Source: Demequina sp. NBRC 110054
GTDB lineage: Bacteria; Actinomycetota; Actinomycetes; Actinomycetales; Demequinaceae
Direction of reading: 5' to 3'
Length of the DNA stretch: 64,000 nucleotides
Assembly: GCF_002090115.1 (NCBI RefSeq)
Contig: NZ_BBRK01000004.1
Location: 310,001 to 374,000 of the forward strand
Under the pieces are notes generated by a model. That model did not search any database and was not told the origin of the DNA. It was given only the letters and a program-made list of their open reading frames with translations. Below are positions 38,501-47,153 of this stretch, one piece after another (within the stretch, counting starts at the first letter, position 1; every line of letters starts with the position of its first letter). A program made the translations under genes and the position numbers.

Positions 38501-41500
38501 GAGACAGGCACCGCGACCCTCCGGATCGGGGTGCTGTCCGACGAGCTGACCGACGTCGCCCCGGTGACCTACGGCGACAACGTGAGCGTCGCGCTCGGCT
38601 CCTCCTCACCCGCAACCGTCCAGCCGCTCACCAACGATCGGGACCCGCTCCAGGGCGAGCTCGTGCTCACCGACCTGAGGCCCAACGCGGAGCCGGGCAC
38701 CGAGGAGTACGCGCGCCTCGAATCGCTGATCGCCTCGTCCACCGACCTCGAGGCCGGCATCGTGGCGCTGCGCGCGGGCGACGCCGAGGGCACGCACTCG
38801 TACGTGTACACCGTCGAGTCGCAGACGTCCTTCAGCACCGCCGAGGGGTTGATCGTCGTCGACGTGGCCGACGACCCTGCGCCAGACACGATCGCCGTGA
38901 CCGACACCGTGGTCACGCTCGAGAACCGCTCCGTCCTCGAGACCGACGGTCTCGACGTGGTCGACGGGCAGGTCGCGTGGACCACGGGGAACGTGTCGGG
39001 CCTCACGCTCTCGCTGTGGGACGAGGCGCCGGCGGGCTTCACCGTCGAGGGCTCCCGGATCGTCGGGACGCTCCCGGAGGAGGCCACCGTCGTGCCGTTC
39101 GTGCTCACCGGCACCGACGCGGCGGGGAACGAGGCCGTCGGCTACGGCTTCCTGCGGATCCCCGCGCTCGACGACATGCGCATCCAGACCGCGACAGGGC
39201 TCAACGCGATCGAGGTCGACGAGGACGACTCCGTCGAGGTGGTGGTCCGCGACCTGCTCGGGGTCGGCGCGGGGGACGCGGTCGAGATCCAGCAGGGGGA
39301 GGAGTTCGCCGTGCAGCGAGCGGCGGCCGCGTGCACACCCGTCGCCGACGACTCGCTCGCGTACGCGGCGGGCCGCGAGGCCCCCTGGAGCGACACCTGC
39401 TCGCTCGTGGTGCGCGTCGAGGGGCAGACGACCTGGTCCGTCGTCCCGATCCCGTTCACGATCGTGCCCGCAGACCCGCAGGCGATCCTCGGCGCCCACA
39501 GCCGCACCGTCGTGCCCGGGGACACCGAGACGATCCAGATGCTCGAGCAGATGGTGTCGTGGGAGGGCGGCCGCGTCGGCGACATCGACTCGCTCGACCT
39601 GATCGCGTCGTACTCCGGCTCCGCATTCGACGTCACGCAGTCCGGCGCCACGCTCACCGTCGTCGCGAAGGCTGACGCACGCCCGGGCACCCGCGAGACC
39701 GTCACCGTCACGTCGTCCGCGTACGGAGGACTGTCCTCGACCATCACGCTCGTGGTCGGCTCTGCCGTGCCCGACGCCCCCGTCGGCGCGACGCTGTCCC
39801 GGCAGTGCGACGTCTCCGAGGGGACCTGCACGCTGACCATCGTCGGCGTCTCCGGCGAGTACGACCCGTTCGAGGGCGCGCCGCGGGCCGGCCTCGAGCT
39901 CGTCGGTGTCGGCGACTCGGCGGGCGACTCGGCGCGCTGCTCCGTCGCGACCGTGCACGTGTCCAACGAGACCCAGGTCACGGTGACCTGGCCCTCGAGC
40001 AACCGCCCCACGGGAGGCGAGTGCGCGGTCGACTTCACGGTGGCGGACGCGCAGGGCCGCACCGGGCGAGGAACCCTGACCATCGACGTGCTCGGCTACC
40101 CGTCCACGCCCTCGAGCGTGACCACCCAGTCGTACGGCGCCGACTTCGTCACGATGCTCGTCTCGCTCGGCCCTGCGGCGCAGTCCCACCCCTCGCTCAC
40201 AGGCGTCGCGCTCTACGAGGGCGACACGCAGGTGCCCGCGTCGTGCGCGCAGTCAGGCCCCACCGCCTACCTGTGCACCGTCACGGGACTCACGAACGGC
40301 GAGCAGCACACGTACACCGCGCGGGCGGTCAACTCGGTGGGAGAGTCCTCGCCCACGTCGCCCGTGACCACCTGGGCCTACGACCAGCCCGTCGTCGAGG
40401 AGCTCTCCGCCCAGACCGTCTACCGCGCGGGACGCACGACGGTCGACAACGGCGTCGCCGCCCTCACCATCACGGCGGCGGCCGACGTCGAGCAGTTCCA
40501 GATCGTCACGACCGGCGAGACCGTGGCGCGCACGGGCGCGACGACCCAGGCCGAGATCGTCCTGCCGGTCGGCACCCACCAGGTCCAGGTGGTTCCCGTC
40601 AGCCGCTACGCGCCACCGACGACGGGGACGAGCGAGGGCCAGTCGCTCTCGGTCAGCGTCACGGTCGCCGGCAAGCCGCGCTTCGACGCCGGATCCGTGA
40701 CCGCCACGTCCTCCGGGAGGTCCCTCACCCTCTCCTACCCCGACGTCGACGCCAACTACTCGACGCGGGCCACGAGCGTCGTGACCGCCGCGTGGCTCGG
40801 GAGCACGCCCTCGTGCACGATGAGCGCCGCGGGCGAGGCCGTGGTGACCGGGGCGTCCGCGACGTCGACGACGAGCACGGTGGCCGGGTTGACCGCCAAC
40901 GAGCGCTACCACGTGGGCGTCTGCGCCTCGAACGGCTTCGGCACCGCCTGGCTCGCCTCCGCCGACACCTACCTCACCTGGGTGGCACCGGCGGCGCCTA
41001 CCGGCAACGCCGAGTACTCGGTGGCCACCACCCCGTCGTGGGACGGCGCGACGGCATCGTTCCTCGACGTCACTGCCCCGACCTGGGACAGGCTCGCGGG
41101 CTTCACCATCTACTACACCTACGACGGCGGCTCCGCGAGCAGCCGCTTCTCGCTGTCCCCCGCAGCGACCCAGTCCATCGCCGCCGCCTACTGCCGCACC
41201 GACGACCCGAGCCTGTGCGGCGACACGACCACGGTGAGGGCGGCGAACGACTCCCCGCCGACGACCGTCACCGTCGAGTTCCCGACCGCCTGCTACACCG
41301 ACGGCGACGATCCTGCGACCCTCGTGAGGGTCTCGTCGGCCGCCCAGGGCGCCGCCGACGTGAGCATCGACAATGCGACCGACGAGTACGTGGTGCGGTT
41401 CCGCGCCGCGTTCGCGGACCTGCCCGACCTGCGCTACGCGCTCGAGCGATGCGCCATCCCCGATCCTTCGCCGGACCCCTCCACAGACCCGTCCGCGGGC

Positions 41501-41512
41501 ACCGGCGGGTGA
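35543..41512 (+). CDS. giant Ig-like/fibronectin-like surface protein with N-terminal anchor
   Basis: This 1989-residue protein has a basic N-terminus and one hydrophobic helix (about 15-35), then an extracellular part. Residues about 45-395 form repeated short beta motifs like a propeller or YncE-like domain. From about 405 onwards come tandem Ig/cadherin-like modules, often opening with P-x-A-x-D-D or ARVLAG-type strands and LLNDYDP. From about 1510 to 1960 the modules are fibronectin type III-like (for example TPSSVTTQSYGADFVTMLVS). It ends in a Pro/Asp/Ser-rich tail without LPXTG. It is coupled to the kinase by TGATG overlap. Probably it is an adhesion or wall-associated scaffold sensed or phosphorylated on the inside by the kinase; the ligand is unknown. 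Confidence 0.9.
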   Translation: MAEASAAPRRRSPLLRTAGIVASVGVIATAIIVAPGYEVQETPSVETSVWVTRDDGQYAQVDTELGEFEAVRTVSDPSDVVQAGTRGIVFAQAYGQAWAITGADPADLVDADAEDGTAVAAEVPSGVDTVASAGDTLVYLTDAGEVLLGSLPDADGASSSPYALDPYAAVAAEDDAAYVADAVAIDADGTVVMYSAAESAVRTYRVGAGFDDAVETVPSAPDADSGLAMALVSGRWVLMSADTGEMWISGLSAPIATGAADGAVLQDGSSDRDDALVADSEGLVSVALADGATTRLAEATGSPAAPVVVDGVAYAAWVSTTSGSLWSSDRAEVLGLDVLTTAFDDARAVSPAFRSNGDRAVLTETTTGMVWLVSDGTLLPVDEWDPLAESEEQEGTVEVDDVVEQEPPVAVDDVLGVRAGAVVSLPLLLNDYDPNSKDVLTIDPASLTPVDEGFGEVGLIADDQAAVVSVADTSGTATFTYAVTDGSASSEPATVTLTVVDDDTETAPVWCGTDGCVKEWPTPQVAPGGYVAVDVLSGWVDPEGDPVVLQDAVVEDASAPVTVVPTADGRGVIRHLDENAGDDDLSITVTVADSLGATAQRTLEVQVTSSPTLVASPTAISLGVDETTTVDLADVVSGGSGSYRLVSAVASTGLEELLSVLPSAADGTIDLTAAQEGSFTATYTVEDTATLARQTAVIRVTASAAVRALAAAPLTAFVRPGEDTTVDVLGAVASTGARVLMVQEASTSSAALSVSVVDQAYVRVSATTAAEDTGLLGVADVLIADGTGAAVRTQLTVILLPATHGVGAIAAPDAVTVRAGAQVDIPVLDNDVSPRGERLILHPDVTGSDAQGELAFASDAVVRYVAPTTPGVYTVRYSAYLQSDPTVLDTGTITVTVIAEGANSAPQPRDLEARVLAGQSVRVTIDTAGIDPDGDAVTLSSVSQPEAGSGVVTIGPTGRSIVYQAPEGGVEGGQVELTYAVRDAQGETGTATLRIGVLSDELTDVAPVTYGDNVSVALGSSSPATVQPLTNDRDPLQGELVLTDLRPNAEPGTEEYARLESLIASSTDLEAGIVALRAGDAEGTHSYVYTVESQTSFSTAEGLIVVDVADDPAPDTIAVTDTVVTLENRSVLETDGLDVVDGQVAWTTGNVSGLTLSLWDEAPAGFTVEGSRIVGTLPEEATVVPFVLTGTDAAGNEAVGYGFLRIPALDDMRIQTATGLNAIEVDEDDSVEVVVRDLLGVGAGDAVEIQQGEEFAVQRAAAACTPVADDSLAYAAGREAPWSDTCSLVVRVEGQTTWSVVPIPFTIVPADPQAILGAHSRTVVPGDTETIQMLEQMVSWEGGRVGDIDSLDLIASYSGSAFDVTQSGATLTVVAKADARPGTRETVTVTSSAYGGLSSTITLVVGSAVPDAPVGATLSRQCDVSEGTCTLTIVGVSGEYDPFEGAPRAGLELVGVGDSAGDSARCSVATVHVSNETQVTVTWPSSNRPTGGECAVDFTVADAQGRTGRGTLTIDVLGYPSTPSSVTTQSYGADFVTMLVSLGPAAQSHPSLTGVALYEGDTQVPASCAQSGPTAYLCTVTGLTNGEQHTYTARAVNSVGESSPTSPVTTWAYDQPVVEELSAQTVYRAGRTTVDNGVAALTITAAADVEQFQIVTTGETVARTGATTQAEIVLPVGTHQVQVVPVSRYAPPTTGTSEGQSLSVSVTVAGKPRFDAGSVTATSSGRSLTLSYPDVDANYSTRATSVVTAAWLGSTPSCTMSAAGEAVVTGASATSTTSTVAGLTANERYHVGVCASNGFGTAWLASADTYLTWVAPAAPTGNAEYSVATTPSWDGATASFLDVTAPTWDRLAGFTIYYTYDGGSASSRFSLSPAATQSIAAAYCRTDDPSLCGDTTTVRAANDSPPTTVTVEFPTACYTDGDDPATLVRVSSAAQGAADVSIDNATDEYVVRFRAAFADLPDLRYALERCAIPDPSPDPSTDPSAGTGG

Positions 41513-41536
41513 CGCGATCCCGATGAGAGGAAACCC

Positions 41537-42502
41537 ATGACGATCTCCACCGAGCAGGTGCAGTGGTACGCCCAGACGTTCTCGGCCGTCGCCGACAACG
41601 TCGAGCAGGTGATCCTGGGCAAGCGCCACGTCATCGAGCTCGTCCTCGCGACGCAGCTGAGCGGAGGGCATGTGCTCCTCGAGGATGTGCCAGGCACGGG
41701 CAAGACGGCGCTCGCTCGGGCCCTCGCGCGGTCGCAGAGCGGCACCGCCTCACGCCTGCAGTTCACGCCCGACCTGCTCCCCGGCGACGTCACGGGCATC
41801 ACGGTCTACGACCAGAAGAAGGGCGAGTTCGAGTTCCACCCCGGGCCGATCTTCGCGAACGTCGTGCTCGCGGACGAGATCAACCGCGCGAGCCCCAAGA
41901 CGCAGTCGGCCCTGCTCGAGGTCATGGAGGAGGGCAACGTCACGGTGGACGGCGTCACACGCGCCGCGGCGGCCCCCTTCCTCGTGATCGCGACGCAGAA
42001 CCCAGTCGAGCAGGCGGGCACCTACCGCCTCCCCGAGGCGCAGCTCGACCGCTTCATGGTCAAGACCTCGATCGGGTACCCCGACGAGGCGGCGACGATG
42101 CGGATCCTGCAGGGCGTGCCCGCGGGCCGCCGCGAGGCGGAGAGCGTCCTCGCCCCCGACCAGATGACGAGCATGATCGACATGGGACTCACCGTGCACG
42201 TCAGCCCCCTCGTCTCCGACTACGTCATCCGGCTCGTCGACGCGACTCGGCGCGCGACCGAGGTGCGCCTGGGCGTGTCAGTCCGCGGCGCGATCGCGCT
42301 GTCGCGCCTCGCGATGACCTGGGCCGCCGCGCACGGCCGCACCTACGTCACGCCGGACGACGTGCGCGACCTCGCGATCCCGGCGCTGTCGCACCGCCTC
42401 ATCCTCGAGCCCGAGGCGGAGTTCGACGGCGTGGGCGCCACCGACGTCATCGGCCAGGTGCTCCTGGACGTGCCGCCGCCCGCCGAGAACGGGCAGGCCT
42501 GA
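41537..42502 (+). CDS. MoxR family AAA ATPase
   Basis: The 321-residue AAA protein has Walker A EDVPGTGKTALA, Walker B VVLADEINRA, sensor ATQNPVEQAGTYRLPEAQLDRF and the C-terminal lid. MoxR ATPases act as chaperones for partner proteins with von Willebrand-like folds, commonly the DUF58 product encoded next to them. It lies 24 bases after the surface-protein gene and five bases before DUF58. Confidence 0.95.
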   Translation: MTISTEQVQWYAQTFSAVADNVEQVILGKRHVIELVLATQLSGGHVLLEDVPGTGKTALARALARSQSGTASRLQFTPDLLPGDVTGITVYDQKKGEFEFHPGPIFANVVLADEINRASPKTQSALLEVMEEGNVTVDGVTRAAAAPFLVIATQNPVEQAGTYRLPEAQLDRFMVKTSIGYPDEAATMRILQGVPAGRREAESVLAPDQMTSMIDMGLTVHVSPLVSDYVIRLVDATRRATEVRLGVSVRGAIALSRLAMTWAAAHGRTYVTPDDVRDLAIPALSHRLILEPEAEFDGVGATDVIGQVLLDVPPPAENGQA

Positions 42503-42507
42503 CGGAC

Positions 42508-43863
42508 ATGACCGACCGCACCGGCACTCGCAGCCACCGCGCCTCAGGTACGCCGGCCTCCGGCGCGACCGTGACGCGGTACGACAGCGAGCGCCGCGGC
42601 CTCGCCGCGGGGGTCGAGCGCGGCCGCTCGGCCCTCGACCGCCTCGCGGACAGGGCCCGACGGGTGTGGCACGCCGTGGACGGCACCGTCAGCCCCGCGG
42701 GCTGGCTGCTGCTGGGGACCGCCCTGGCAGGCGTCGGCGCCGCGCTCGCGTGGCACTGGTCGGAGGGCGCGATCGTCGCGGCCGGCGCGGCGATGCTGCT
42801 GCTCGTGTGCGTCCCCTTCCTGCTCGGCACCCACACCTACGAGGTCGAGCTCGACCTCGAGCGCGACCGCGTCGTCGCCGGGACCGACCTGAGCGCCACG
42901 CTCGAGATCGCGAACCGGGGTCGGCGCTCCTCACTGCCCGCGGTGCTCGACATCCCCGTCGGCGACGGGCTCGTCGAGACCCAGGTGCCGTTCCTGCGTC
43001 CCCACGCGACGCATCGCGAGACCCTCACGATCGGCGCCTCTCGTCGCGGCGTCATCAGCGTCGGCCCCATGACGATCGGCCGCGGTGACCCGCTGGGCGT
43101 GCTGCGCCGCGACCACACCTGGCCCGGCGAGCAGACCATCTACGTCCACCCGGTCACGACGTCGATCCCCTCGACGAGCGCGGGCCTGATCCGCGACCTC
43201 GAAGGCCAGGTCACCCGCACCATCGTGGACTCGGACCTGTCCTTCCACGCGATCCGCGAGTACCTGCCCGGCGACTCGCGGCGCCACGTCAACTGGAAGT
43301 CCACGGCCCGCACCGGCCGGCTGATGGTCCGTCAGTACGAGGAGACGAGGCGCTCGCGCGTGGCCGTCGTCCTGGATCTCGCCGCGGGGGCGTACGCGTC
43401 GGACGACGACTTCGAGATGGCGGTGTCCGTCGCGGCGTCGCTCGGGTCCCAGGCGGTGCGCGACGGACGCGAGGTCGTCGTGTCGACGAGCGGCGAGATC
43501 GCCGACCAGGACCGGGGGAGGCTCCATGCGCTCACCACGCTGCCCACGACCTCCTCGCGCGCGCTGCTCGACTCGATGTGCGCGCTCGAGTCCGGCTCCC
43601 ATGTGATGCCGCTCGACCAGGTCGCGACCATGACCCTCCAGGCCGCGCCCGAGCTGTCGCTCGTGTTCCTCGCGACGGGCACGAAGCACCCCTGGGCCGA
43701 TCTGCGGCGCGCGGCGCTGTCGTTCCCCGCGGACGTGCAGGTGGTCGTCGTGCGATGCGAGACGGGTGCGGAGCCCTCGCTCAGGACGGCGCGCGACATG
43801 CGCATCGCGACGGTCGGCATGCTCCACGACCTGGGACACCTGCTGCTGAGGGCGAGCGTGTGA
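42508..43863 (+). CDS. DUF58 domain-containing membrane protein
   Basis: The 451-residue protein has two membrane helices near residues 70-115 (WLLLGTALAGVGAALAW and EGAIVAAGAAMLLLVCVPFLL), a beta-rich middle, and the DUF58 signature REYLPGDSRRHVNWKSTARTGRLMVRQYE, followed by a VWA-like C-terminus. DUF58 proteins pair with MoxR ATPases and a transglutaminase-like membrane protein in one module, as here. The stop overlaps the next start (TGATG). Confidence 0.92.
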   Translation: MTDRTGTRSHRASGTPASGATVTRYDSERRGLAAGVERGRSALDRLADRARRVWHAVDGTVSPAGWLLLGTALAGVGAALAWHWSEGAIVAAGAAMLLLVCVPFLLGTHTYEVELDLERDRVVAGTDLSATLEIANRGRRSSLPAVLDIPVGDGLVETQVPFLRPHATHRETLTIGASRRGVISVGPMTIGRGDPLGVLRRDHTWPGEQTIYVHPVTTSIPSTSAGLIRDLEGQVTRTIVDSDLSFHAIREYLPGDSRRHVNWKSTARTGRLMVRQYEETRRSRVAVVLDLAAGAYASDDDFEMAVSVAASLGSQAVRDGREVVVSTSGEIADQDRGRLHALTTLPTTSSRALLDSMCALESGSHVMPLDQVATMTLQAAPELSLVFLATGTKHPWADLRRAALSFPADVQVVVVRCETGAEPSLRTARDMRIATVGMLHDLGHLLLRASV

Positions 43864-46331
43864 TGCCCACTCCCTCTCCCCGCGCGCTCACGCTGACGCT
43901 CGTCACCGTCGTGGCGAGCGTCGTGCTCGGCATCTGGTCCGCGTGGCCGGTGTACGAGACGAGCCGTCTGATCTGGGTCGCGACGGTGGGCACGATGGCC
44001 GGTGTGGGTGCCGCGCTCCTCGCGCACGCGCGGGGCTGGAGCGCGTGGGCGGGCGCGGGGCTTGCCACAGGGGCGTTCGCGCTCGTCGTCGTCCCCATCA
44101 CGATGCCGGCGACGCTCTCCAGCTCCACGAGCATGCCGAGCGCGCTCGCGGAGGCGCTGTCCTCAGCCGTCACCGGCTGGAAGCACCTCGTGACGATCTC
44201 GATCCCGGTGGGCGACTACCAGGCGCTGCTCGTGCCGTTCCTGGTGCTCACCGTCGCGTGCACGTGGGCCGCGACGACCATCGCGTTCGCGCGCGGGCGC
44301 GCCGCCTCGCTCGCGGTGGTGCCGCTGCTCGCGCTGCCGGCCTTCGGCATGGTGTTCGGGTCGTCGGACACCGAGGCCACCGCGGAGTGGGGCCCCCTCG
44401 CGGTGCCCGAGCCCACGCGCGCGCTGATCGCCGCCGCCTCCGTCTTCGTGTGCGCGGCGTGGCTGCTCGGCCGTGCACGCCTCGACCGCTCCGACGCGCT
44501 GCGCATCGCGCGGTCCCAATCGGCGACAGTGCAGCGTCGCGGGCGGTCGGTCAGCGTCGCCACACGCCGCCGGCTCATGTCCGCTGTTCTCCTCCTGGCC
44601 GCCGTCTACGTCGCGGTCGGCGTCGCCCCTGCGACCCTCGCGTCGCAGGACCGCGCCGCGCTCCGGGACCAGGTGGTCCCTGCCTCGGTGATCGCGGCGC
44701 AGCCGAGCCCCCTCTCGTCGTACCGGAGCTGGTTCACCGACGCGTCCTTCGACGCGGTGCTGCTCACGGTCGAGGGCGCGACCGAGGGCCAGCGGCTGCG
44801 CTTCGCGACGCTCGACTCCTATGACGGCCAGTCCTTCACGATCGACGCCGATGCGGCGTCCTTCGCGCGCCGCCCGACCGTCCAGGACGCGGATCTCACG
44901 GTGACGATCGGTCCGGCCTACACCGGGGTCTGGGTGCCGGTCGCCTCGGCTTCCGGCGGATCGCCGCGCTTCCTCGGATCGAACGCGGAGGCCCTGTCCG
45001 ACGCCTACTACGCCGATGAGAGCCTCGACAGCGCGCTGGTCGCGCTCGACACCGTCGATTCCGGCATGGGCCTGGTCGCGGGCGACTCCTACACGATCGC
45101 CGCGGCGGAGGACGCTGGCACCGCGACGCTCGCGAGCGCGACCGGCGGGAACGCGACCATCTCCGAGGACGACTACCCCGCGCTCGCCGCCTGGGTCGAG
45201 CAGCAGGCGGTCGGCCGCACCGGCGCGGACCTCATCGAGCTCGTGTCGAGGCTCCGCGAGCGCGGCTACCTGAGCCACGCGGCACGCGAGACCGGCGCCG
45301 GCTCCTGGATCGACGACCTCTCCGCGCGCGGCCCGTACACCTTCGAGCCCGTGCGCGCGGGCCACACCGGCGCGCACCTCGAAGCGCTGTTCCAGAGCCT
45401 TCTCGAGCAGGAGCTGCGCGCGGGAGACGACCCCGACGACGCGCTCCTGGTCGCGGCCGTGGGCGACGACGAGAAGTTCGCCGCGGCGGCCGCGGTGCTC
45501 GCGCGCTACCTCGGCTTCGACTCGCGCGTCGTGGTCGGGGTGCGGCTCGGCGAGGCCGACCCGGAGGACGGCGTGCAGGCCTGCGCCGACACCTGCACGG
45601 GCGCCAACGTGACCGCCTGGGTCGAGGTGCGGTCGGCCTCCACGGAGGCGTGGACTGCCCTCGACACCACTCCCCAGTTCGCGTCCACCCCGACCCGCAT
45701 CCGTCAGGGAGAGAGCCTCCCCGAGAACGCGACCGACGCCGACATGCCCGCGAGCGAGGTCATCGAGCCCCCGTCGGTCCAGGGTGAGGAGACGGCGACC
45801 GTCCCCTCCGACGACGAGCCGGTCGAGGAGACGGAGGCGACCGCCTTGAGGGTCGTGCTCGTCGGCCTCACGCTCGCGGTCACCCTCGCGCTGCTCGCCG
45901 CCCCGCTGCTCGTCGTGATCGTCGCCAAGGCCCTGCGCCGTTCACGACGGCGCCGCGCGCGGATGCCCGAGGTCGCCGTCGTCGGCGCATGGGAGGAGCT
46001 CGTGGACGCCTACGTCGACGCCGGGCTCGAGGTGCCCGAGCGGCTCACTCGCGGTGAGCTCGCCGATCTGCTCGAGCGCGACAGGGCCCTCACGCTCGCG
46101 ACCATGGCTGACCGCGCCGTCTTCGACTCCCGCCCTGCGAGCTCCGACGCCGCACGCGAGTCTTGGCGCCTCCTCGACGCCGAGCGCAGCGATCTGTCAC
46201 GCCGCTCGTCGCCGTGGCGTCGTCTTCGTTCCCTGCTCAGCCTGCGTTCTGTGCGCCGCCGTGCGCGCCCCGCACCCCAGCCCGTTCCCGCGCTGGTCCA
46301 CACCGGAAGGAGGACCCATGCGCAGTCCTGA
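43863..46331 (+). CDS. transglutaminase-like membrane protein with degenerate catalytic residues
   Basis: The 822-residue protein has about seven N-terminal membrane helices in the first 260 residues, a large external region with a transglutaminase-like fold (about 440-600), a further helix near 665-690, and a basic C-terminal cytoplasmic tail. In active members the core reads C-x-x-[FY]A; here the matching block is DDEKFAAAAAVLARYLGFDSRVVVGV. The histidine before AWVEV is Thr (NVTAWVEV), and only the Asp in LDTTP remains. Hydrolase or cross-linking activity is therefore unlikely, and a structural or binding role is probable. The genomic pairing with MoxR and DUF58 is standard. Confidence 0.9.
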   Translation: MPTPSPRALTLTLVTVVASVVLGIWSAWPVYETSRLIWVATVGTMAGVGAALLAHARGWSAWAGAGLATGAFALVVVPITMPATLSSSTSMPSALAEALSSAVTGWKHLVTISIPVGDYQALLVPFLVLTVACTWAATTIAFARGRAASLAVVPLLALPAFGMVFGSSDTEATAEWGPLAVPEPTRALIAAASVFVCAAWLLGRARLDRSDALRIARSQSATVQRRGRSVSVATRRRLMSAVLLLAAVYVAVGVAPATLASQDRAALRDQVVPASVIAAQPSPLSSYRSWFTDASFDAVLLTVEGATEGQRLRFATLDSYDGQSFTIDADAASFARRPTVQDADLTVTIGPAYTGVWVPVASASGGSPRFLGSNAEALSDAYYADESLDSALVALDTVDSGMGLVAGDSYTIAAAEDAGTATLASATGGNATISEDDYPALAAWVEQQAVGRTGADLIELVSRLRERGYLSHAARETGAGSWIDDLSARGPYTFEPVRAGHTGAHLEALFQSLLEQELRAGDDPDDALLVAAVGDDEKFAAAAAVLARYLGFDSRVVVGVRLGEADPEDGVQACADTCTGANVTAWVEVRSASTEAWTALDTTPQFASTPTRIRQGESLPENATDADMPASEVIEPPSVQGEETATVPSDDEPVEETEATALRVVLVGLTLAVTLALLAAPLLVVIVAKALRRSRRRRARMPEVAVVGAWEELVDAYVDAGLEVPERLTRGELADLLERDRALTLATMADRAVFDSRPASSDAARESWRLLDAERSDLSRRSSPWRRLRSLLSLRSVRRRARPAPQPVPALVHTGRRTHAQS

Positions 46332-46349
46332 TCCACGAGGAGCCGTCGC

Positions 46350-47153
46350 ATGACCATTCTGACCCTCGGCACCGTCACGCTCAGCGTGGGCGCCGCGACC
46401 GACCCTGGCATGGTGCGCCCGCAGAACGAGGACGCGTACCTCGCGGACGGCCCGGCCTTCGTCGTCGCCGACGGCATGGGCGGCTACGAGGCCGGCGACC
46501 AGGCGAGCGCCGCCGTGGTGGAGGCGTTCAAGGACCTCGTGCCCGGCCCCGACTACGGCACGTACGCCCAGGTCGAGGGGGCGCTGCGCGAGGCGAGCAC
46601 CCGGGTCGCCGCGGTGGCCTCGGCCACGACCGTCGGCGCGGGCAGCACCGCGACCGGAGCGATCCTCACCGAGCACGAGGGCCACCCCACGTGGCTCGTG
46701 TTCAACGTCGGCGACTCGCGCGTCTATCGGCACAGCGGCACCCAGCTCGCCCAGGTCACAGTGGACCACTCGCTTGGGCGCGAGCTCGTCACCGCCGGCG
46801 AGATGCGAGAGGAGGACCTCGCGTCCTTCGCGCACAAGAACGTCATCACGCGCGCGATCGGCGCGACCGACAGCGCCGCGGACGCGTGGCTCGTTCCCGC
46901 CGTCAACGGCGAGCGGCTCATGCTGTGCTCGGACGGGCTGTACGGCGAGGTCGCCGACGAGACGATCCGTGCGGTGCTCACGCTGTCGGGGCGTCCCGGT
47001 GAGGCGGCCCGCAGGCTCGTGAGCCTCGCGAACGAGAGCGGCGGCCGCGACAACATCACGGTCGTGGTGGTCGACGTCCTGTCGGGCGCGGATCCGGTCC
47101 AGGCGACGAGCACCGATGACGTGGCCTCGGACACCCTCCGGCGGCGCCGATGA
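46350..47153 (+). CDS. PP2C-type Ser/Thr protein phosphatase
   Basis: The 267-residue PPM phosphatase would reverse the kinase at the head of the operon. The metal motifs are RPQNEDAY (residues 23-30), VADGMGG (39-45), NVGDSRVYR, LCSDGLYG and GGRDNITVVVV. It is cytoplasmic with no membrane segment. It starts at the ATG at 46350 with GGAG upstream. The end overlaps the next gene by four bases. Confidence 0.95.
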   Translation: MTILTLGTVTLSVGAATDPGMVRPQNEDAYLADGPAFVVADGMGGYEAGDQASAAVVEAFKDLVPGPDYGTYAQVEGALREASTRVAAVASATTVGAGSTATGAILTEHEGHPTWLVFNVGDSRVYRHSGTQLAQVTVDHSLGRELVTAGEMREEDLASFAHKNVITRAIGATDSAADAWLVPAVNGERLMLCSDGLYGEVADETIRAVLTLSGRPGEAARRLVSLANESGGRDNITVVVVDVLSGADPVQATSTDDVASDTLRRRR

